A DNA stretch of 64,000 nt. Source: Marilutibacter spongiae. GTDB lineage: Bacteria; Pseudomonadota; Gammaproteobacteria; Xanthomonadales; Xanthomonadaceae. The translations under genes and the position numbers were made by a program. The notes under the pieces are model-generated. The model was not told the DNA's origin. It was given only the letters and a program-made list of their open reading frames with translations, and did no database searches. The stretch covers positions 62,001-126,000 of the forward strand of contig NZ_JACHTF010000004.1 of assembly GCF_014145325.1 (NCBI RefSeq), written 5' to 3'. How positions within the stretch are numbered: position 1 is the stretch's first letter; the number at the start of each line of letters is the position of its first letter. Below, one piece after another: positions 18,000 through 25,788 of the stretch.

Positions 18000-18998
18000 A
18001 TGTCCGACACGTCCCGCCGCACCGTGCTGCTCGCCGTCGCCGTCGCCCTGGCCTCGGCACTGTTCTTCACCTGCACCTACGTCCTCAACCGCGCGGCCGC
18101 GGTCGAGGGCGGCCACTGGGCATGGACGGCGTCGCTTCGCTACCTGGCCACGCTGCCGCTGTTGTGGCCGCTGATGCGCTGGCAGGGCGGCGCAGCACCG
18201 GTGCTGCGCGCGATCGCCGGCCACCCCCTGCCCTGGCTGGGCTGGAGCGCGGTGGGCTTCGTGCTGTTCTACATCGGCCTGAGCTATGCCGCCGCGAGCG
18301 GGCCGTCCTGGCTGGTGGCCGGGACCTTCCAGCTGACGGTCATCGCCGGCATGTTGTGCGCGCCCTTCCTGTACCGCGATGCCCGGGCGCGGATCCCGCC
18401 GCGCGCGCTGGCCGCGGGCCTGGTGGTCGTGGCCGGTGTGCTGCTGATGCAGTTCGGCCATGGCGGCGGCGCGCTGGACCGCGAGGGCTGGATCGCGCTG
18501 GCCTGCGTCGCGGTGGCGGCGTTCGCCTATCCGCTTGGCAACCGCGGCCTTCTGCTGCACCTGGAGCGCAGCGGCGACGGCCTGAACGCGACCCAGCGCG
18601 TGTTCGGCATGACCCTGGCCAGCCAGCCTGCATGGTGGGCGCTGGCGCTGTTCGCCCTGGCCGATGCCGGCCTGCCCTCGCTCCCGCAGCTGGGCCTCGC
18701 GGTGGGGGTCGCGCTGGGCGCCGGCATCATCGCCACCGTGCTGTTCTTCCAGGCCACCGGCATGGTCCGCAACGACCCCACCGGGCTGGCGGCCGCGGAA
18801 GCCATGCAGGCCGCGGAGATCCTGTTCGCGACCCTGATCGGGGTGCTCTGGCTGGGTGAGGCGTGGCCGACCGGCCGCGCGGCCTGGGGCGCGGGCCTGG
18901 TCGTGGCGGGCATCGTGGTGTTCAGCATCGTCGCGGCCCGGGGCGCGGCCGGCCGACCGGCGGCGACGCGGCGCCTGCGCACCGATCGCGGCGCCTGA
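18000..18998 (+). CDS. Multidrug/metabolite exporter-type membrane protein (EmrE-like, DMT superfamily)
   Basis: 332 aa with about ten hydrophobic helices in two halves, as in drug/metabolite transporters; segments such as FTCTYVLNRAAAVEGGHWAW, GPSWLVAGTFQLTVIAG and DPTGLAAAEAMQAAEILFA resemble the 'multidrug resistance efflux transporter' family (PF13536). Substrate unknown. An in-frame ATG at 17964 would add 12 polar residues; 18000 is preferred as it begins directly before the first helix. It lies 48 bases after bioC, same strand, so export of a biotin intermediate is imaginable but unsupported. Confidence 0.8.
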   Translation: MSDTSRRTVLLAVAVALASALFFTCTYVLNRAAAVEGGHWAWTASLRYLATLPLLWPLMRWQGGAAPVLRAIAGHPLPWLGWSAVGFVLFYIGLSYAAASGPSWLVAGTFQLTVIAGMLCAPFLYRDARARIPPRALAAGLVVVAGVLLMQFGHGGGALDREGWIALACVAVAAFAYPLGNRGLLLHLERSGDGLNATQRVFGMTLASQPAWWALALFALADAGLPSLPQLGLAVGVALGAGIIATVLFFQATGMVRNDPTGLAAAEAMQAAEILFATLIGVLWLGEAWPTGRAAWGAGLVVAGIVVFSIVAARGAAGRPAATRRLRTDRGA

Positions 18999-19087
18999 AC
19001 GGGAGGCGGCGTTCCGCCGCAACGCCGCGTGACGCCTGCTCGCAGGATGGATAGATTCGGGAGCACGTCCCCCGACACGCCATTCGC

Positions 19088-19726
19088 ATGCGTCCCTTCG
19101 CCGTCTCAACGCTCTGCACCCTGGGCCTCGCCATCGGCCTGCTGCTCGCGCACAGCCGCCCGGCCGCCGCGACGCCGCCGCCCGGGCCCGACACCCGCGC
19201 GATGATGGAAGCCTGGGGCCTGGACCCGGCCCTGCTTGCCGGCAATGCCAGCGGCCTGCTGCAACGCGCGCCCGATGCCGCCGTCGATGCGCTGTTCCAG
19301 GCGGTGCACGGCAGCCTGCAGGATCCGCGCGAGGCGCGCCTGCTGTGCGCGGCGTTCGAGCCCGACGGCGATCGCAGCCTCGACGGTCTCAGCCGCGCCG
19401 CCGGCGCCCTCGGCGACAGCAGCCGGCAACGCTTCGCCAATGCGGTGGTGCTGGTCCTGGTGACGGCCGCGCAGGGCAGCCCCCAGCCCTGGGACGCCGA
19501 CGGGGCACGGCAGTCGCTGAAGGCCGCGGCGGTCCGCGCGGCGATCCTCAACGACGGCTTCACCGCCGCGCTCAATGGCGCCGACGCCGACGCGCGCTGC
19601 CGCGCGGTGGGCCAGCTGACCGCGGCGCTGGAAGACCGCCCGCAGGCCGAGCGCGCCGCGGTGACGCGGCTGCTGCTGATCGAGGGCATGGCCATGCTCG
19701 GCGATACTTCGCTGGCCCGCGACTGA
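19088..19726 (+). CDS. Hypothetical exported protein
   Basis: 212 aa, not recognised. Residues 1-28 form a signal peptide (ending PAAA-TPPP). The mature part is alpha-helical in appearance, alanine-rich, with two Cys (LLCAAFEPDGD and DARCRAVGQL) that could form a disulfide in the periplasm. No known domain is visible. It is 89 bases after the transporter and convergent with the SnoaL-like gene. It looks like a lineage-specific Lysobacteraceae protein. Confidence 0.7.
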   Translation: MRPFAVSTLCTLGLAIGLLLAHSRPAAATPPPGPDTRAMMEAWGLDPALLAGNASGLLQRAPDAAVDALFQAVHGSLQDPREARLLCAAFEPDGDRSLDGLSRAAGALGDSSRQRFANAVVLVLVTAAQGSPQPWDADGARQSLKAAAVRAAILNDGFTAALNGADADARCRAVGQLTAALEDRPQAERAAVTRLLLIEGMAMLGDTSLARD

Positions 19727-19754
19727 GCCTTCGCCGGTCGCGGCGAGCGCCGGC

Positions 19755-20201
19755 TCAGGCGCCGACCTGTTCCAGCCAGTCCTGCAGGTTGTAGTAGTTG
19801 CTGACGCGGGCGATGCCCGCCGGTCCCAGCTCGAAGAACGCCCCGCCGGGCAGCACGTAGCGTTGCCCGTGGGCGCGCGGCAGGCCTTCGTCGTCGGCGA
19901 GGTACTCGCCGTGCACGACATACTCGGCCGCGGCGCGGCGGCCATCGGGCGAGACCATCACCACGATGTCGCGCAACTGTTCGCGGTAGCAGCGCGCCAT
20001 CCGCTGCAGGAACGCGTCGAAGGCGTCGCGGCCGGTCTCGCGCGGGCCCTGGTTGAGGTCGTGGACGACGGCGTCGTCGAGCAGGGCCAGCATCGCGGCC
20101 CAGTCGCCACGGTTGAACGCAGCGTAGTAGTCGAGCACGCGCTCGGTGGCGCGGTCTTCTTCACGGGTTCCGTCGATCCTCACGTCGGTGTCCTTGGCCA
20201 T
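19755..20201 (-). CDS. SnoaL/ketosteroid isomerase-related NTF2-like protein
   Basis: 148 aa with the NTF2-like cone-fold pattern: VLDYYAAFNRGDWAAMLALLDDAVVHDLNQGP (described here by its start, AAFNRGDW, and end), FDAFLQRMARCYREQLRDI, RAAAEYVVHGEYL, LPGGAFFEL and VSNYYNLQDWLEQ. It matches the 'ketosteroid isomerase-related protein' family (TIGR02096 style). Catalytic role unknown. It starts 19 bases after the stop of the PLP dehydratase on the same strand, so the two are probably co-transcribed. Start chosen at MAKDTDV, which gives normal length. Confidence 0.82.
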   Translation of the reverse strand: MAKDTDVRIDGTREEDRATERVLDYYAAFNRGDWAAMLALLDDAVVHDLNQGPRETGRDAFDAFLQRMARCYREQLRDIVVMVSPDGRRAAAEYVVHGEYLADDEGLPRAHGQRYVLPGGAFFELGPAGIARVSNYYNLQDWLEQVGA

Positions 20202-20220
20202 GGCCGGTGGCGGGGGATGC

Positions 20221-21192
20221 TCATGATGCCGCGAACAGCGCCGGCAGCGCGTCCAGGTCGACGTTGCCACCCGAGAGGACCAGGCCGACCCGCCGCCCGC
20301 GGAACAGCGCCGGACGTGCGAGGACCACCGCCAGCACGATCGCCGCGGACGGCTCGACGACCAGCTTGAGGCGCTCCCAGACCAGGCGCATCGCCGCGAC
20401 TACCGCCGCGTCGTCGGCGAGCAGCACCTCGCGCAGGTGTTCGCGCAGCACGGGAAAGGTGAGCGTGCCGAGCTCGGCGCGCAGGCCGTCGCAGATCGTG
20501 TCGGCACGGCGGCCGGTGATGCGTTCGCCCGCGGCCAGGCCATCGTATGCGTCGCGCGCGCCCTCGGGCTCGGCGCCGAACATGTCGATGCCCGGGTCGA
20601 CGCCGTGCGCGGCCAGGCAACTGCCCGACAGCAGGCCGCCGCCGCTCACCGGGGCGACGACCGCGTCCAGGCCGGGCACCTCGCGCAGCAGTTCCAGCAC
20701 AGCGGTCCCCTGGCCGGCCATGACCCGCGCATCGTTGAAGGGGTGCACGAGGACGCCACCGGTCTCGTCGAGCACCGCCCGGGTCGCCGCGTCGCGCGAG
20801 GCCTGGTCGGTGTCGCAATGGACCAGCCGCGCGCCGTAGCCGAGCATCGCTGCCTGCTTCACCTTCGGCGTGCTGTGGGGCGCGACCACGGTCGCGGTGC
20901 CGCCGCGCAGGCGCGCGGCGAGCGCGACCGCGGCGCCATGGTTGCCCGAACTCTGGGTGACGATGCCCCGCGCGACTTCCGCCTCGTCGAGGGAGAAGAT
21001 CGCGTTGCAGGCGCCGCGGAACTTGAAGGCGCCGACGCGCTGCAGGTTCTCGCACTTGAAGTGCAGTTCGCAGCCGGCCATCGCGTCGAGCGCCCGCGAG
21101 CGCAGCACCGGCGTCACGTGGGCGTGCGGCGCGATGCGTGCGGCGGCGGCGAGCACATCGTGGAAACCGGGGAGCGGGGTGGGATCGGTCAT
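20221..21192 (-). CDS. PLP-dependent threonine/serine dehydratase-like enzyme
   Basis: 323 aa fold-type II PLP enzyme. FKFRGA with Schiff-base Lys57, SSGNHGAAVA (cofactor ring contact), VSGGGLLSG (phosphate-binding loop) and LSGGNVD at the C terminus fit the threonine dehydratase/serine racemase group. There is no C-terminal regulatory ACT domain, so it is the catabolic or racemase type rather than biosynthetic IlvA. Substrate (Thr, Ser or hydroxyaspartate) cannot be decided. Leads a two-gene unit with the SnoaL-like gene. Confidence 0.88.
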   Translation of the reverse strand: MTDPTPLPGFHDVLAAAARIAPHAHVTPVLRSRALDAMAGCELHFKCENLQRVGAFKFRGACNAIFSLDEAEVARGIVTQSSGNHGAAVALAARLRGGTATVVAPHSTPKVKQAAMLGYGARLVHCDTDQASRDAATRAVLDETGGVLVHPFNDARVMAGQGTAVLELLREVPGLDAVVAPVSGGGLLSGSCLAAHGVDPGIDMFGAEPEGARDAYDGLAAGERITGRRADTICDGLRAELGTLTFPVLREHLREVLLADDAAVVAAMRLVWERLKLVVEPSAAIVLAVVLARPALFRGRRVGLVLSGGNVDLDALPALFAAS

Positions 21193-21635
21193 CCGCGCAG
21201 GGTAGCCCAGCCATCGGAGCGGGCGCCACGGACGCGCATCGTCGGCTGCGGGGCCGGGAGGCCGGCGGAAGATGGAGCCGCCGGTTTAGGTTCCTTTTGC
21301 CAAGACAATGGGTTGCACGAAGCAAGCCCCCTCATGCGTCCCAGCCGCGGGAGGCGGTGGGTATCGCCTCGGGCTCGACCCACCCCACGGGGTCCGTATC
21401 GCATGGCTCAATGCGCCCTCGAACCGGCGCCCCGGCTTGCGCGGACTGCGGGTTATCCTCCATGCCAGCTCGTGCGATGCCTTCACGGACAACTCGACCG
21501 CCCATGGGCAAACATGGACACCCGGGAGTTTCGCGACCTGGGGTGGGCTTCCAGGCCCGGGGAGAAGAACCCGAATTAAGCGCGAGTTCAATGACTTAGG
21601 CCCAAGGTGGAAGCGTCCGAATTGGGGGATTCACC
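21193..21635. other. Intergenic region with two dispersed-repeat fragments
   Basis: 443 bases between divergent genes. Contains ggttccttttgcca at about 21289-21303, related to ggttccttttgacg at 58318, and a hairpin-like ggtgggtatcgcctcgggct.. / ..cgacccaccccac at 21355-21391, related to the elements at 32514 and 58459. The rest shows no coding potential. A GGGGGATT Shine-Dalgarno precedes the lipoprotein ATG at 21636. Confidence 0.6.
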
Positions 21636-22211
21636 ATGATTCGCAAACTGCTCCTGCCCGCCCTGACCGTTGCCCTGCTGGGCGGCTGCGTCAGTGGCTA
21701 CGGCTATCGCCCCGCCGGCACCGGTGGCTACTACTACGGCCAGCCCTCGGTCGAGTACCGCTACTACGGCGGCTACGGCTATCCGTATGGCGGTTCCGGC
21801 TACGGCTACTACAACCGTCCGGGCTGGGGCTATCCGTACTACGGCTACCCGGGCTACTACCCGCGGCCGCCGATCGTGGTGCGCCCGCCGCACCGGCCGG
21901 ACCATCCGCACCGCCCCGATCATCCGGACCGGCCCGATCGCCCGGACTACCCGGATATGGGCGATGGCGGCAACCGTCCGCCGTGGCGCGACCTGGACAA
22001 CATCAACCGGCGCGAGGTCCGCCCCCCGCGGATGGTGCCCCAGCAGCCGGTCAGCCGGCCCGGCGTACAGCCCCGTCCGCAGCAGCCGGTGAGCCGACCC
22101 AGCGTGCAACCACGCCCTTCGACCCAGCGAAGCGCACCGCCGGCACGCAGCAGTGCACCGCCGCGCGCCCGCACGATCGACCGCGCCGCGCCGGCCACGC
22201 AGGAACGCTGA
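21636..22211 (+). CDS. Tyr/Gly-rich lipoprotein with proline-rich C terminus
   Basis: 191 aa, not a known family. Lipobox LLGGC gives a lipidated Cys18. The mature protein has three zones: Gly/Tyr-rich (about 20-75; many GYGY, GGYYY, YYGY units), a HPDRP/DHPHRP repeat zone (about 84-105), and a basic Pro/Gln/Ser-rich tail with two near-copies of QQPVSRPxVQPRP. It is likely an outer-membrane-anchored, disordered, low-complexity protein. Start is supported by GGGGGATT eight bases upstream. Monocistronic. Tyrosine-rich repeats could support cross-linking or surface binding, but this is guesswork. Confidence 0.75.
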   Translation: MIRKLLLPALTVALLGGCVSGYGYRPAGTGGYYYGQPSVEYRYYGGYGYPYGGSGYGYYNRPGWGYPYYGYPGYYPRPPIVVRPPHRPDHPHRPDHPDRPDRPDYPDMGDGGNRPPWRDLDNINRREVRPPRMVPQQPVSRPGVQPRPQQPVSRPSVQPRPSTQRSAPPARSSAPPRARTIDRAAPATQER

Positions 22212-22258
22212 ACAGGCATAGGCCACCGGACGTCCCGGACGTGACGGAGGTCGCTTGA

Positions 22259-22340
22259 CGGCACTGCGCCCTCGGGCGCAAGCTAGGCCCACCTGACCCA
22301 ATGTGTCGCTTTCCGACGCAACCTGGGTCAGGCAGTGCCG
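22259..22340. other. Structured intergenic element (nested inverted repeats)
   Basis: 82 bases that fold into a three-way arrangement: an outer 8-bp stem (22259-22266 with 22333-22340, CGGCACTG/CAGTGCCG), a small hairpin CGCC-ctcg-GGCG at 22267-22278, and a 9-bp stem CCTGACCCA/TGGGTCAGG (22292-22300 with 22324-22332) capped by a 6-bp hairpin at 22303-22319. It begins 47 bases after the lipoprotein stop. Could be a REP/REPIN-like element or a structured RNA; no U-tract. Confidence 0.6.
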
Positions 22341-22554
22341 CAAGCGTCGATGTCGGCGTTCGACGAGGAATCACGGATCCCCCCTGTTCCGTCCCCGTCG
22401 AGCGTCGGCGCCTTGCCGGCGATATACCGACTTGGCCGCGCTCTGCGGCCATTTCTTTGCCTGTACGACAGGGCTCGCGCGGCTTGGAGCGCATATTCCA
22501 GGCGCGGATCACGACGCCGACCGTATGGACGTCACAGGATCGGCGGGCAAAAAA

Positions 22555-22672
22555 AGCCAAAAAAAAGGGCCGAACGTCCCCCGACATTCGGCCCTCTGCT
22601 TCCCCGGCGGGCACATGGCCAGCCCCTGTTCCAATTCCGGCCGGCGCCTTCGCGCCTGCCCCGTCGGGTGCA
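22555..22672 (-). ncRNA. Candidate sigma-54-dependent small RNA
   Basis: Predicted from a -24/-12 promoter at 22683-22699 and an intrinsic terminator ending near 22559, both on the minus strand with no gene between. Predicted length is about 110-118 nt. Besides the terminator it has a hairpin GGCGC-gaag-GCGCC (about 22644-22657). There is no convincing reading frame with a ribosome site. No known RNA family was recognised. Transcript ends are predictions. Confidence 0.55.
22559..22595 (-). terminator. Strong intrinsic terminator (minus strand)
   Basis: Nine-base perfect stem AGGGCCGAA/TTCGGCCCT (22587-22595 with 22566-22574), 12-base loop, followed on the minus strand by a run of eight T and, after GGC, seven more T. 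On the plus strand it is followed by no T run, so it serves minus-strand transcription only, although no minus-strand gene lies upstream of it. Confidence 0.9.
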
Positions 22673-22682
22673 TGAGTAGTAA

Positions 22683-22699
22683 TGCAGAATGCGTGCCAA
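22683..22699 (-). promoter_or_regulatory. Sigma-54 (-24/-12) promoter
   Basis: Minus-strand TTGGCACGCATTCTGCA: GG at 22697-22696 and GC at 22685-22684 with exactly ten bases between, matching the RpoN consensus YTGGCACG-N4-TTGCW with one change. Start predicted near 22672. An inverted repeat TTCCCG-N4-CGGGAA (22702-22717) lies just upstream, and a perfect palindrome GGCACC-gt-GGTGCC (22768-22781) about 96-110 bases upstream of the start, where an activator might bind. Confidence 0.75.
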
Positions 22700-22807
22700 C
22701 TTTTCCCGCGTACGGGAAGCAGACAGGCAAGCGCGCCCCGACTGGCCTAGAATCCGAGCCCTTGGCGGGCACCGTGGTGCCGGGACCCGCCGACGAGGAC
22801 CCTGGGA

Positions 22808-24697
22808 ATGAGCAGCAGCTTCCATCGCTATGACGTGATCGTGGTCGGCGGCGGGCACGCGGGTACCGAGGCCGCGCTGGCCGCGGCCCGGGCCGGCGCG
22901 CGCACGCTGCTGCTGACCCACAATGTGGAGACCGTCGGCGCGATGAGCTGCAACCCCGCCATCGGCGGGATCGGCAAGGGCCACCTGGTCAAGGAAATCG
23001 ATGCCCTGGGCGGGATCATGGGTCGTGCCGCGGACGCCGCCGGCATCCAGTGGCGGCGCCTCAACGCGAGCAAGGGCCCGGCCGTGCGCGCAACCCGGTG
23101 CCAGGCCGACCGCAATCTGTACCGGGCGTTCGTCCGCCGCGCGGTCGAGGACCAGCCCGGGCTCTCGCTGTTCCAGTCCGCGGTCGACGACATCCTGTTC
23201 GAAGGCGGGCGCGTGTCCGCCGTCCTGACCCAGGCCGGCCTGCGTTTCGAGGCGCCGGCGGTGGTGCTCACGGCCGGTACGTTCCTGGCCGGCAAGATCC
23301 ATGTCGGCCAGGCCACCCATGCCGCCGGTCGCGCCGGCGACCCGCCCGCGACCGCGCTGGCGCAGCGCCTGCGCGAGGGGCCGTTCGTGGTCGACCGGCT
23401 GAAGACCGGCACCCCGCCGCGCATCGACGGCCGCACGCTCGACTACGCCGTCATGGACGAGCAGCCGGGCGACGACCCGCGGCCGGTGATGTCGTTCATG
23501 GGCAGCGCGGCCGACCATCCGCGGCAGGTGTCGTGCTGGATCACCCACACCACCGAGCGCACCCACGCGATCATCCGCGACGCGCTCGACCGCTCGCCGC
23601 TCTACACCGGCCAGATCGAAGGCACGGGCCCGCGTTACTGCCCCTCGATCGAAGACAAGGTGGTGCGCTTCGCGGAGAAGGCCAGCCACCAGATCTTCGT
23701 CGAGCCCGAGGGGCTGGGCGTCGCCGAGATCTATCCCAACGGCATCTCCACCTCCCTGCCCTTCGACGTGCAGCTCGAGCTCGTGCGCAGCATCCGCGGC
23801 TTCGGGCAGGCGCACATCACCCGCGCGGGCTATGCGATCGAGTACGACTATTTCGATCCGCGCGGCCTGAAGACGACACTGGAGACGAAGGCCGTCGCGG
23901 GCCTGTTCTTCGCGGGCCAGATCAACGGCACCACCGGTTACGAGGAAGCGGCCGCGCAGGGCCTGCTGGCCGGCGTCAACGCCGCGCGTTTCGTGCGCGA
24001 GCGGCCGGGCTGGTCGCCGCGTCGCGACGAAGCCTACCTAGGCGTGCTCGTCGACGACCTGAGTACCCATGGCACCTCCGAGCCCTACCGCATGTTCACC
24101 AGCCGCGCCGAGTACCGGCTGCAGCTGCGCGAGGACAACGCCGACCTGCGGCTGACCCCGGTCGGGCGCGAGCTCGGGCTCGTCGACGATGCGCGCTGGT
24201 CGCGCTTCGAGGCCAAGCGCGACGCGGTCGAACGCGAGGGCACGCGACTGGGTGGCTTGTGGGCGGCGCCGACCAATTCCCTCGGCCGCGCCGTGACCGA
24301 CACCCTCGGCATCGAACTGAGCCGGGAGACTGCGGCGCGCGACCTGCTCAAGCGACCCGGGGTCGACTACGCGGCGCTCGCGTCCGTGCCGGGCATCGGA
24401 CCCGGCGTCGGGGACGCCGCGGTGGCCGAACAGGTCGAGATCGGGGTGAAGTACGCAGGCTACCTCGAGCGCCAGCGCGAGGAGATCGACCGCGCGCGCC
24501 GCAACGAGGACACCGCGATCCCGGCCGGCTTCGACTACGCCACGGTGCGCGGTCTCTCGGCCGAGGTGCGGCAGAAGCTCGAGCGGGTGATGCCCGGCAC
24601 CGTCGGCCAGGCGCAGCGCATCCCTGGCATGACACCGGCGGCGATCTCGCTGCTGCTGGTCCACCTGGCCCGGCATCGCGCCAGCCGGGTGGCCTGA
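22808..24697 (+). CDS. mnmG: tRNA uridine-5-carboxymethylaminomethyl modification enzyme MnmG (GidA)
   Basis: 629 aa FAD enzyme that with MnmE builds the cmnm5 group on wobble U34. FAD-binding [12 protein letters not shown] near 12-23, [39 protein letters not shown] and the C-terminal [17 protein letters not shown] and [15 protein letters not shown] (helical domain) are all present; length is normal. A good -10 TAGAAT lies at 22748-22753. mnmE is not in the window. Its end forms a hairpin with the end of the convergent glycosylase gene. Confidence 0.97.
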   Translation: MSSSFHRYDVIVVGGGHAGTEAALAAARAGARTLLLTHNVETVGAMSCNPAIGGIGKGHLVKEIDALGGIMGRAADAAGIQWRRLNASKGPAVRATRCQADRNLYRAFVRRAVEDQPGLSLFQSAVDDILFEGGRVSAVLTQAGLRFEAPAVVLTAGTFLAGKIHVGQATHAAGRAGDPPATALAQRLREGPFVVDRLKTGTPPRIDGRTLDYAVMDEQPGDDPRPVMSFMGSAADHPRQVSCWITHTTERTHAIIRDALDRSPLYTGQIEGTGPRYCPSIEDKVVRFAEKASHQIFVEPEGLGVAEIYPNGISTSLPFDVQLELVRSIRGFGQAHITRAGYAIEYDYFDPRGLKTTLETKAVAGLFFAGQINGTTGYEEAAAQGLLAGVNAARFVRERPGWSPRRDEAYLGVLVDDLSTHGTSEPYRMFTSRAEYRLQLREDNADLRLTPVGRELGLVDDARWSRFEAKRDAVEREGTRLGGLWAAPTNSLGRAVTDTLGIELSRETAARDLLKRPGVDYAALASVPGIGPGVGDAAVAEQVEIGVKYAGYLERQREEIDRARRNEDTAIPAGFDYATVRGLSAEVRQKLERVMPGTVGQAQRIPGMTPAAISLLLVHLARHRASRVA

Positions 24698-24735
24698 GGG
24701 CGTTCGGGCGGGCGCCGGCTTCGCCCGACTCAGGC
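24692..24735. terminator. Hairpin shared by convergent gene ends
   Basis: GCCTGAG (24692-24698) pairs with CTCAGGC (24729-24735) and TCGGGCG (24704-24710) with CGCCCGA (24722-24728). The stop codons of mnmG and of the AlkZ-like gene both lie in the outer stem. There is no U-tract in either direction, so it may terminate weakly or protect 3' ends. Confidence 0.5.
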
Positions 24736-25788
24736 CTGCCAGAAGCGCGCATGGCGCCGCGCCGCGGCCTCGATCCCTGCGAGCTCCGCGCCGGCGAGCG
24801 GCGCGAACAGGGACGGCGGCGCATCGGCACCTGTCCGCGGCCAGGTGCCCACGACGCGGCCACGCACGACCACGCAGGGCTGGATGATGCCGTTGAGGGT
24901 GAACACCCGCCGGTGCTCGTCCGGTGCCAGCACTGGCGTGCGGTCCTTGTAGCCGAGCAGGTATTCGTCGAAGGCGGGCAGCAGGAGCGGGCCTCGCGGC
25001 GGCCGTGTCGACGCGGCGTTCGCCCCGGCCAGGTCGCGATACGACACGCCGTCGAAGTCCAGGGCCTCGAGGTCGTCGCCGGCCAGGTGCAACGCCAGGC
25101 TCGCGTCGCGCAGCGTCAGTCCCGACCACCACGCCAGGTCCTGCGCGGTCGCGGGGCCGTGCCCGGCGAGATAGCGCACGGCCAGCCGGGCCAGTGCCTC
25201 CTCGCGCGCGAGCGCCGGCGCCGGCGCGACCCAGGCATCGAGCCAGACGAAGCTGGGCTGGCGCCCGATCCTCGGCCCCTGGCACAGCAGGCCCTCGTGC
25301 ACCAAGCGCAACAGGACGTACAGGCCGCGACCGCCCGCGGTGGCGATGCCGGCGGTCTCCAGGGCTTCGTACAGGACCGGCCGCGGCAGCGGTCGACCGT
25401 CGCGCAGTCTATGCTCGATCGTGCGTCGCGCGCTCGCCAGCGTGTTGGCATCCAGGCCGCGCCCCCGTGCCTGACGTGCGAGCTCGCGGTCCAGGTAGCG
25501 CGTCGCCAGCAGGCCCTGGAGCCAGCGCAGGTCTTCGGCGGCGACATGGTGCAGGGTGCCTCGCATCGGCCAGGTGCGGACGATACGCCCCTCTGCGACG
25601 GCGGCTTCGACCGCGGCCGCCGAGCGCGCCCCGCTGCGCAATCCAATCGCCCAGCAGGCCGCGACCGGGTCCTGTGCCTGCACCGCCAGCAGGCGTTGCA
25701 CCGCCGCGACCGGCGAGGTCGCCTTCTCCGCGCCCAGGTGCTGGGCCGCCAGGCGTCGCGCCCGCAGGCTGGCCAGCGTGCCCGTCAA
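24730..25788 (-). CDS. AlkZ-like (HTH_42 family) DNA glycosylase
   Basis: 352 aa. Tandem winged-helix protein of the HTH_42/DUF1006-type family (PF06224). The segment RLLAVQAQDPVAACWAIGLR holds the QxQ pair near residues 37-39, the catalytic motif of Streptomyces AlkZ, which unhooks azinomycin-type interstrand crosslinks; the E. coli relative AlkX/YcaQ has QxD. RTWPMRGTLHHVA and LLPAFDEYLLGYKDR are further family marks. The start is TTG at 25788: TTGA overlaps the SIMPL gene's stop, implying translational coupling. Substrate range (alkylated bases or crosslinks) is inferred from family. Confidence 0.83.
   Translation of the reverse strand: MTGTLASLRARRLAAQHLGAEKATSPVAAVQRLLAVQAQDPVAACWAIGLRSGARSAAAVEAAVAEGRIVRTWPMRGTLHHVAAEDLRWLQGLLATRYLDRELARQARGRGLDANTLASARRTIEHRLRDGRPLPRPVLYEALETAGIATAGGRGLYVLLRLVHEGLLCQGPRIGRQPSFVWLDAWVAPAPALAREEALARLAVRYLAGHGPATAQDLAWWSGLTLRDASLALHLAGDDLEALDFDGVSYRDLAGANAASTRPPRGPLLLPAFDEYLLGYKDRTPVLAPDEHRRVFTLNGIIQPCVVVRGRVVGTWPRTGADAPPSLFAPLAGAELAGIEAAARRHARFWQA

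Noticed and set aside
22334-22833. Small plus-strand frames upstream of mnmG
   Set aside because: They overlap the terminator and the promoters, lack ribosome sites and have no conserved composition.
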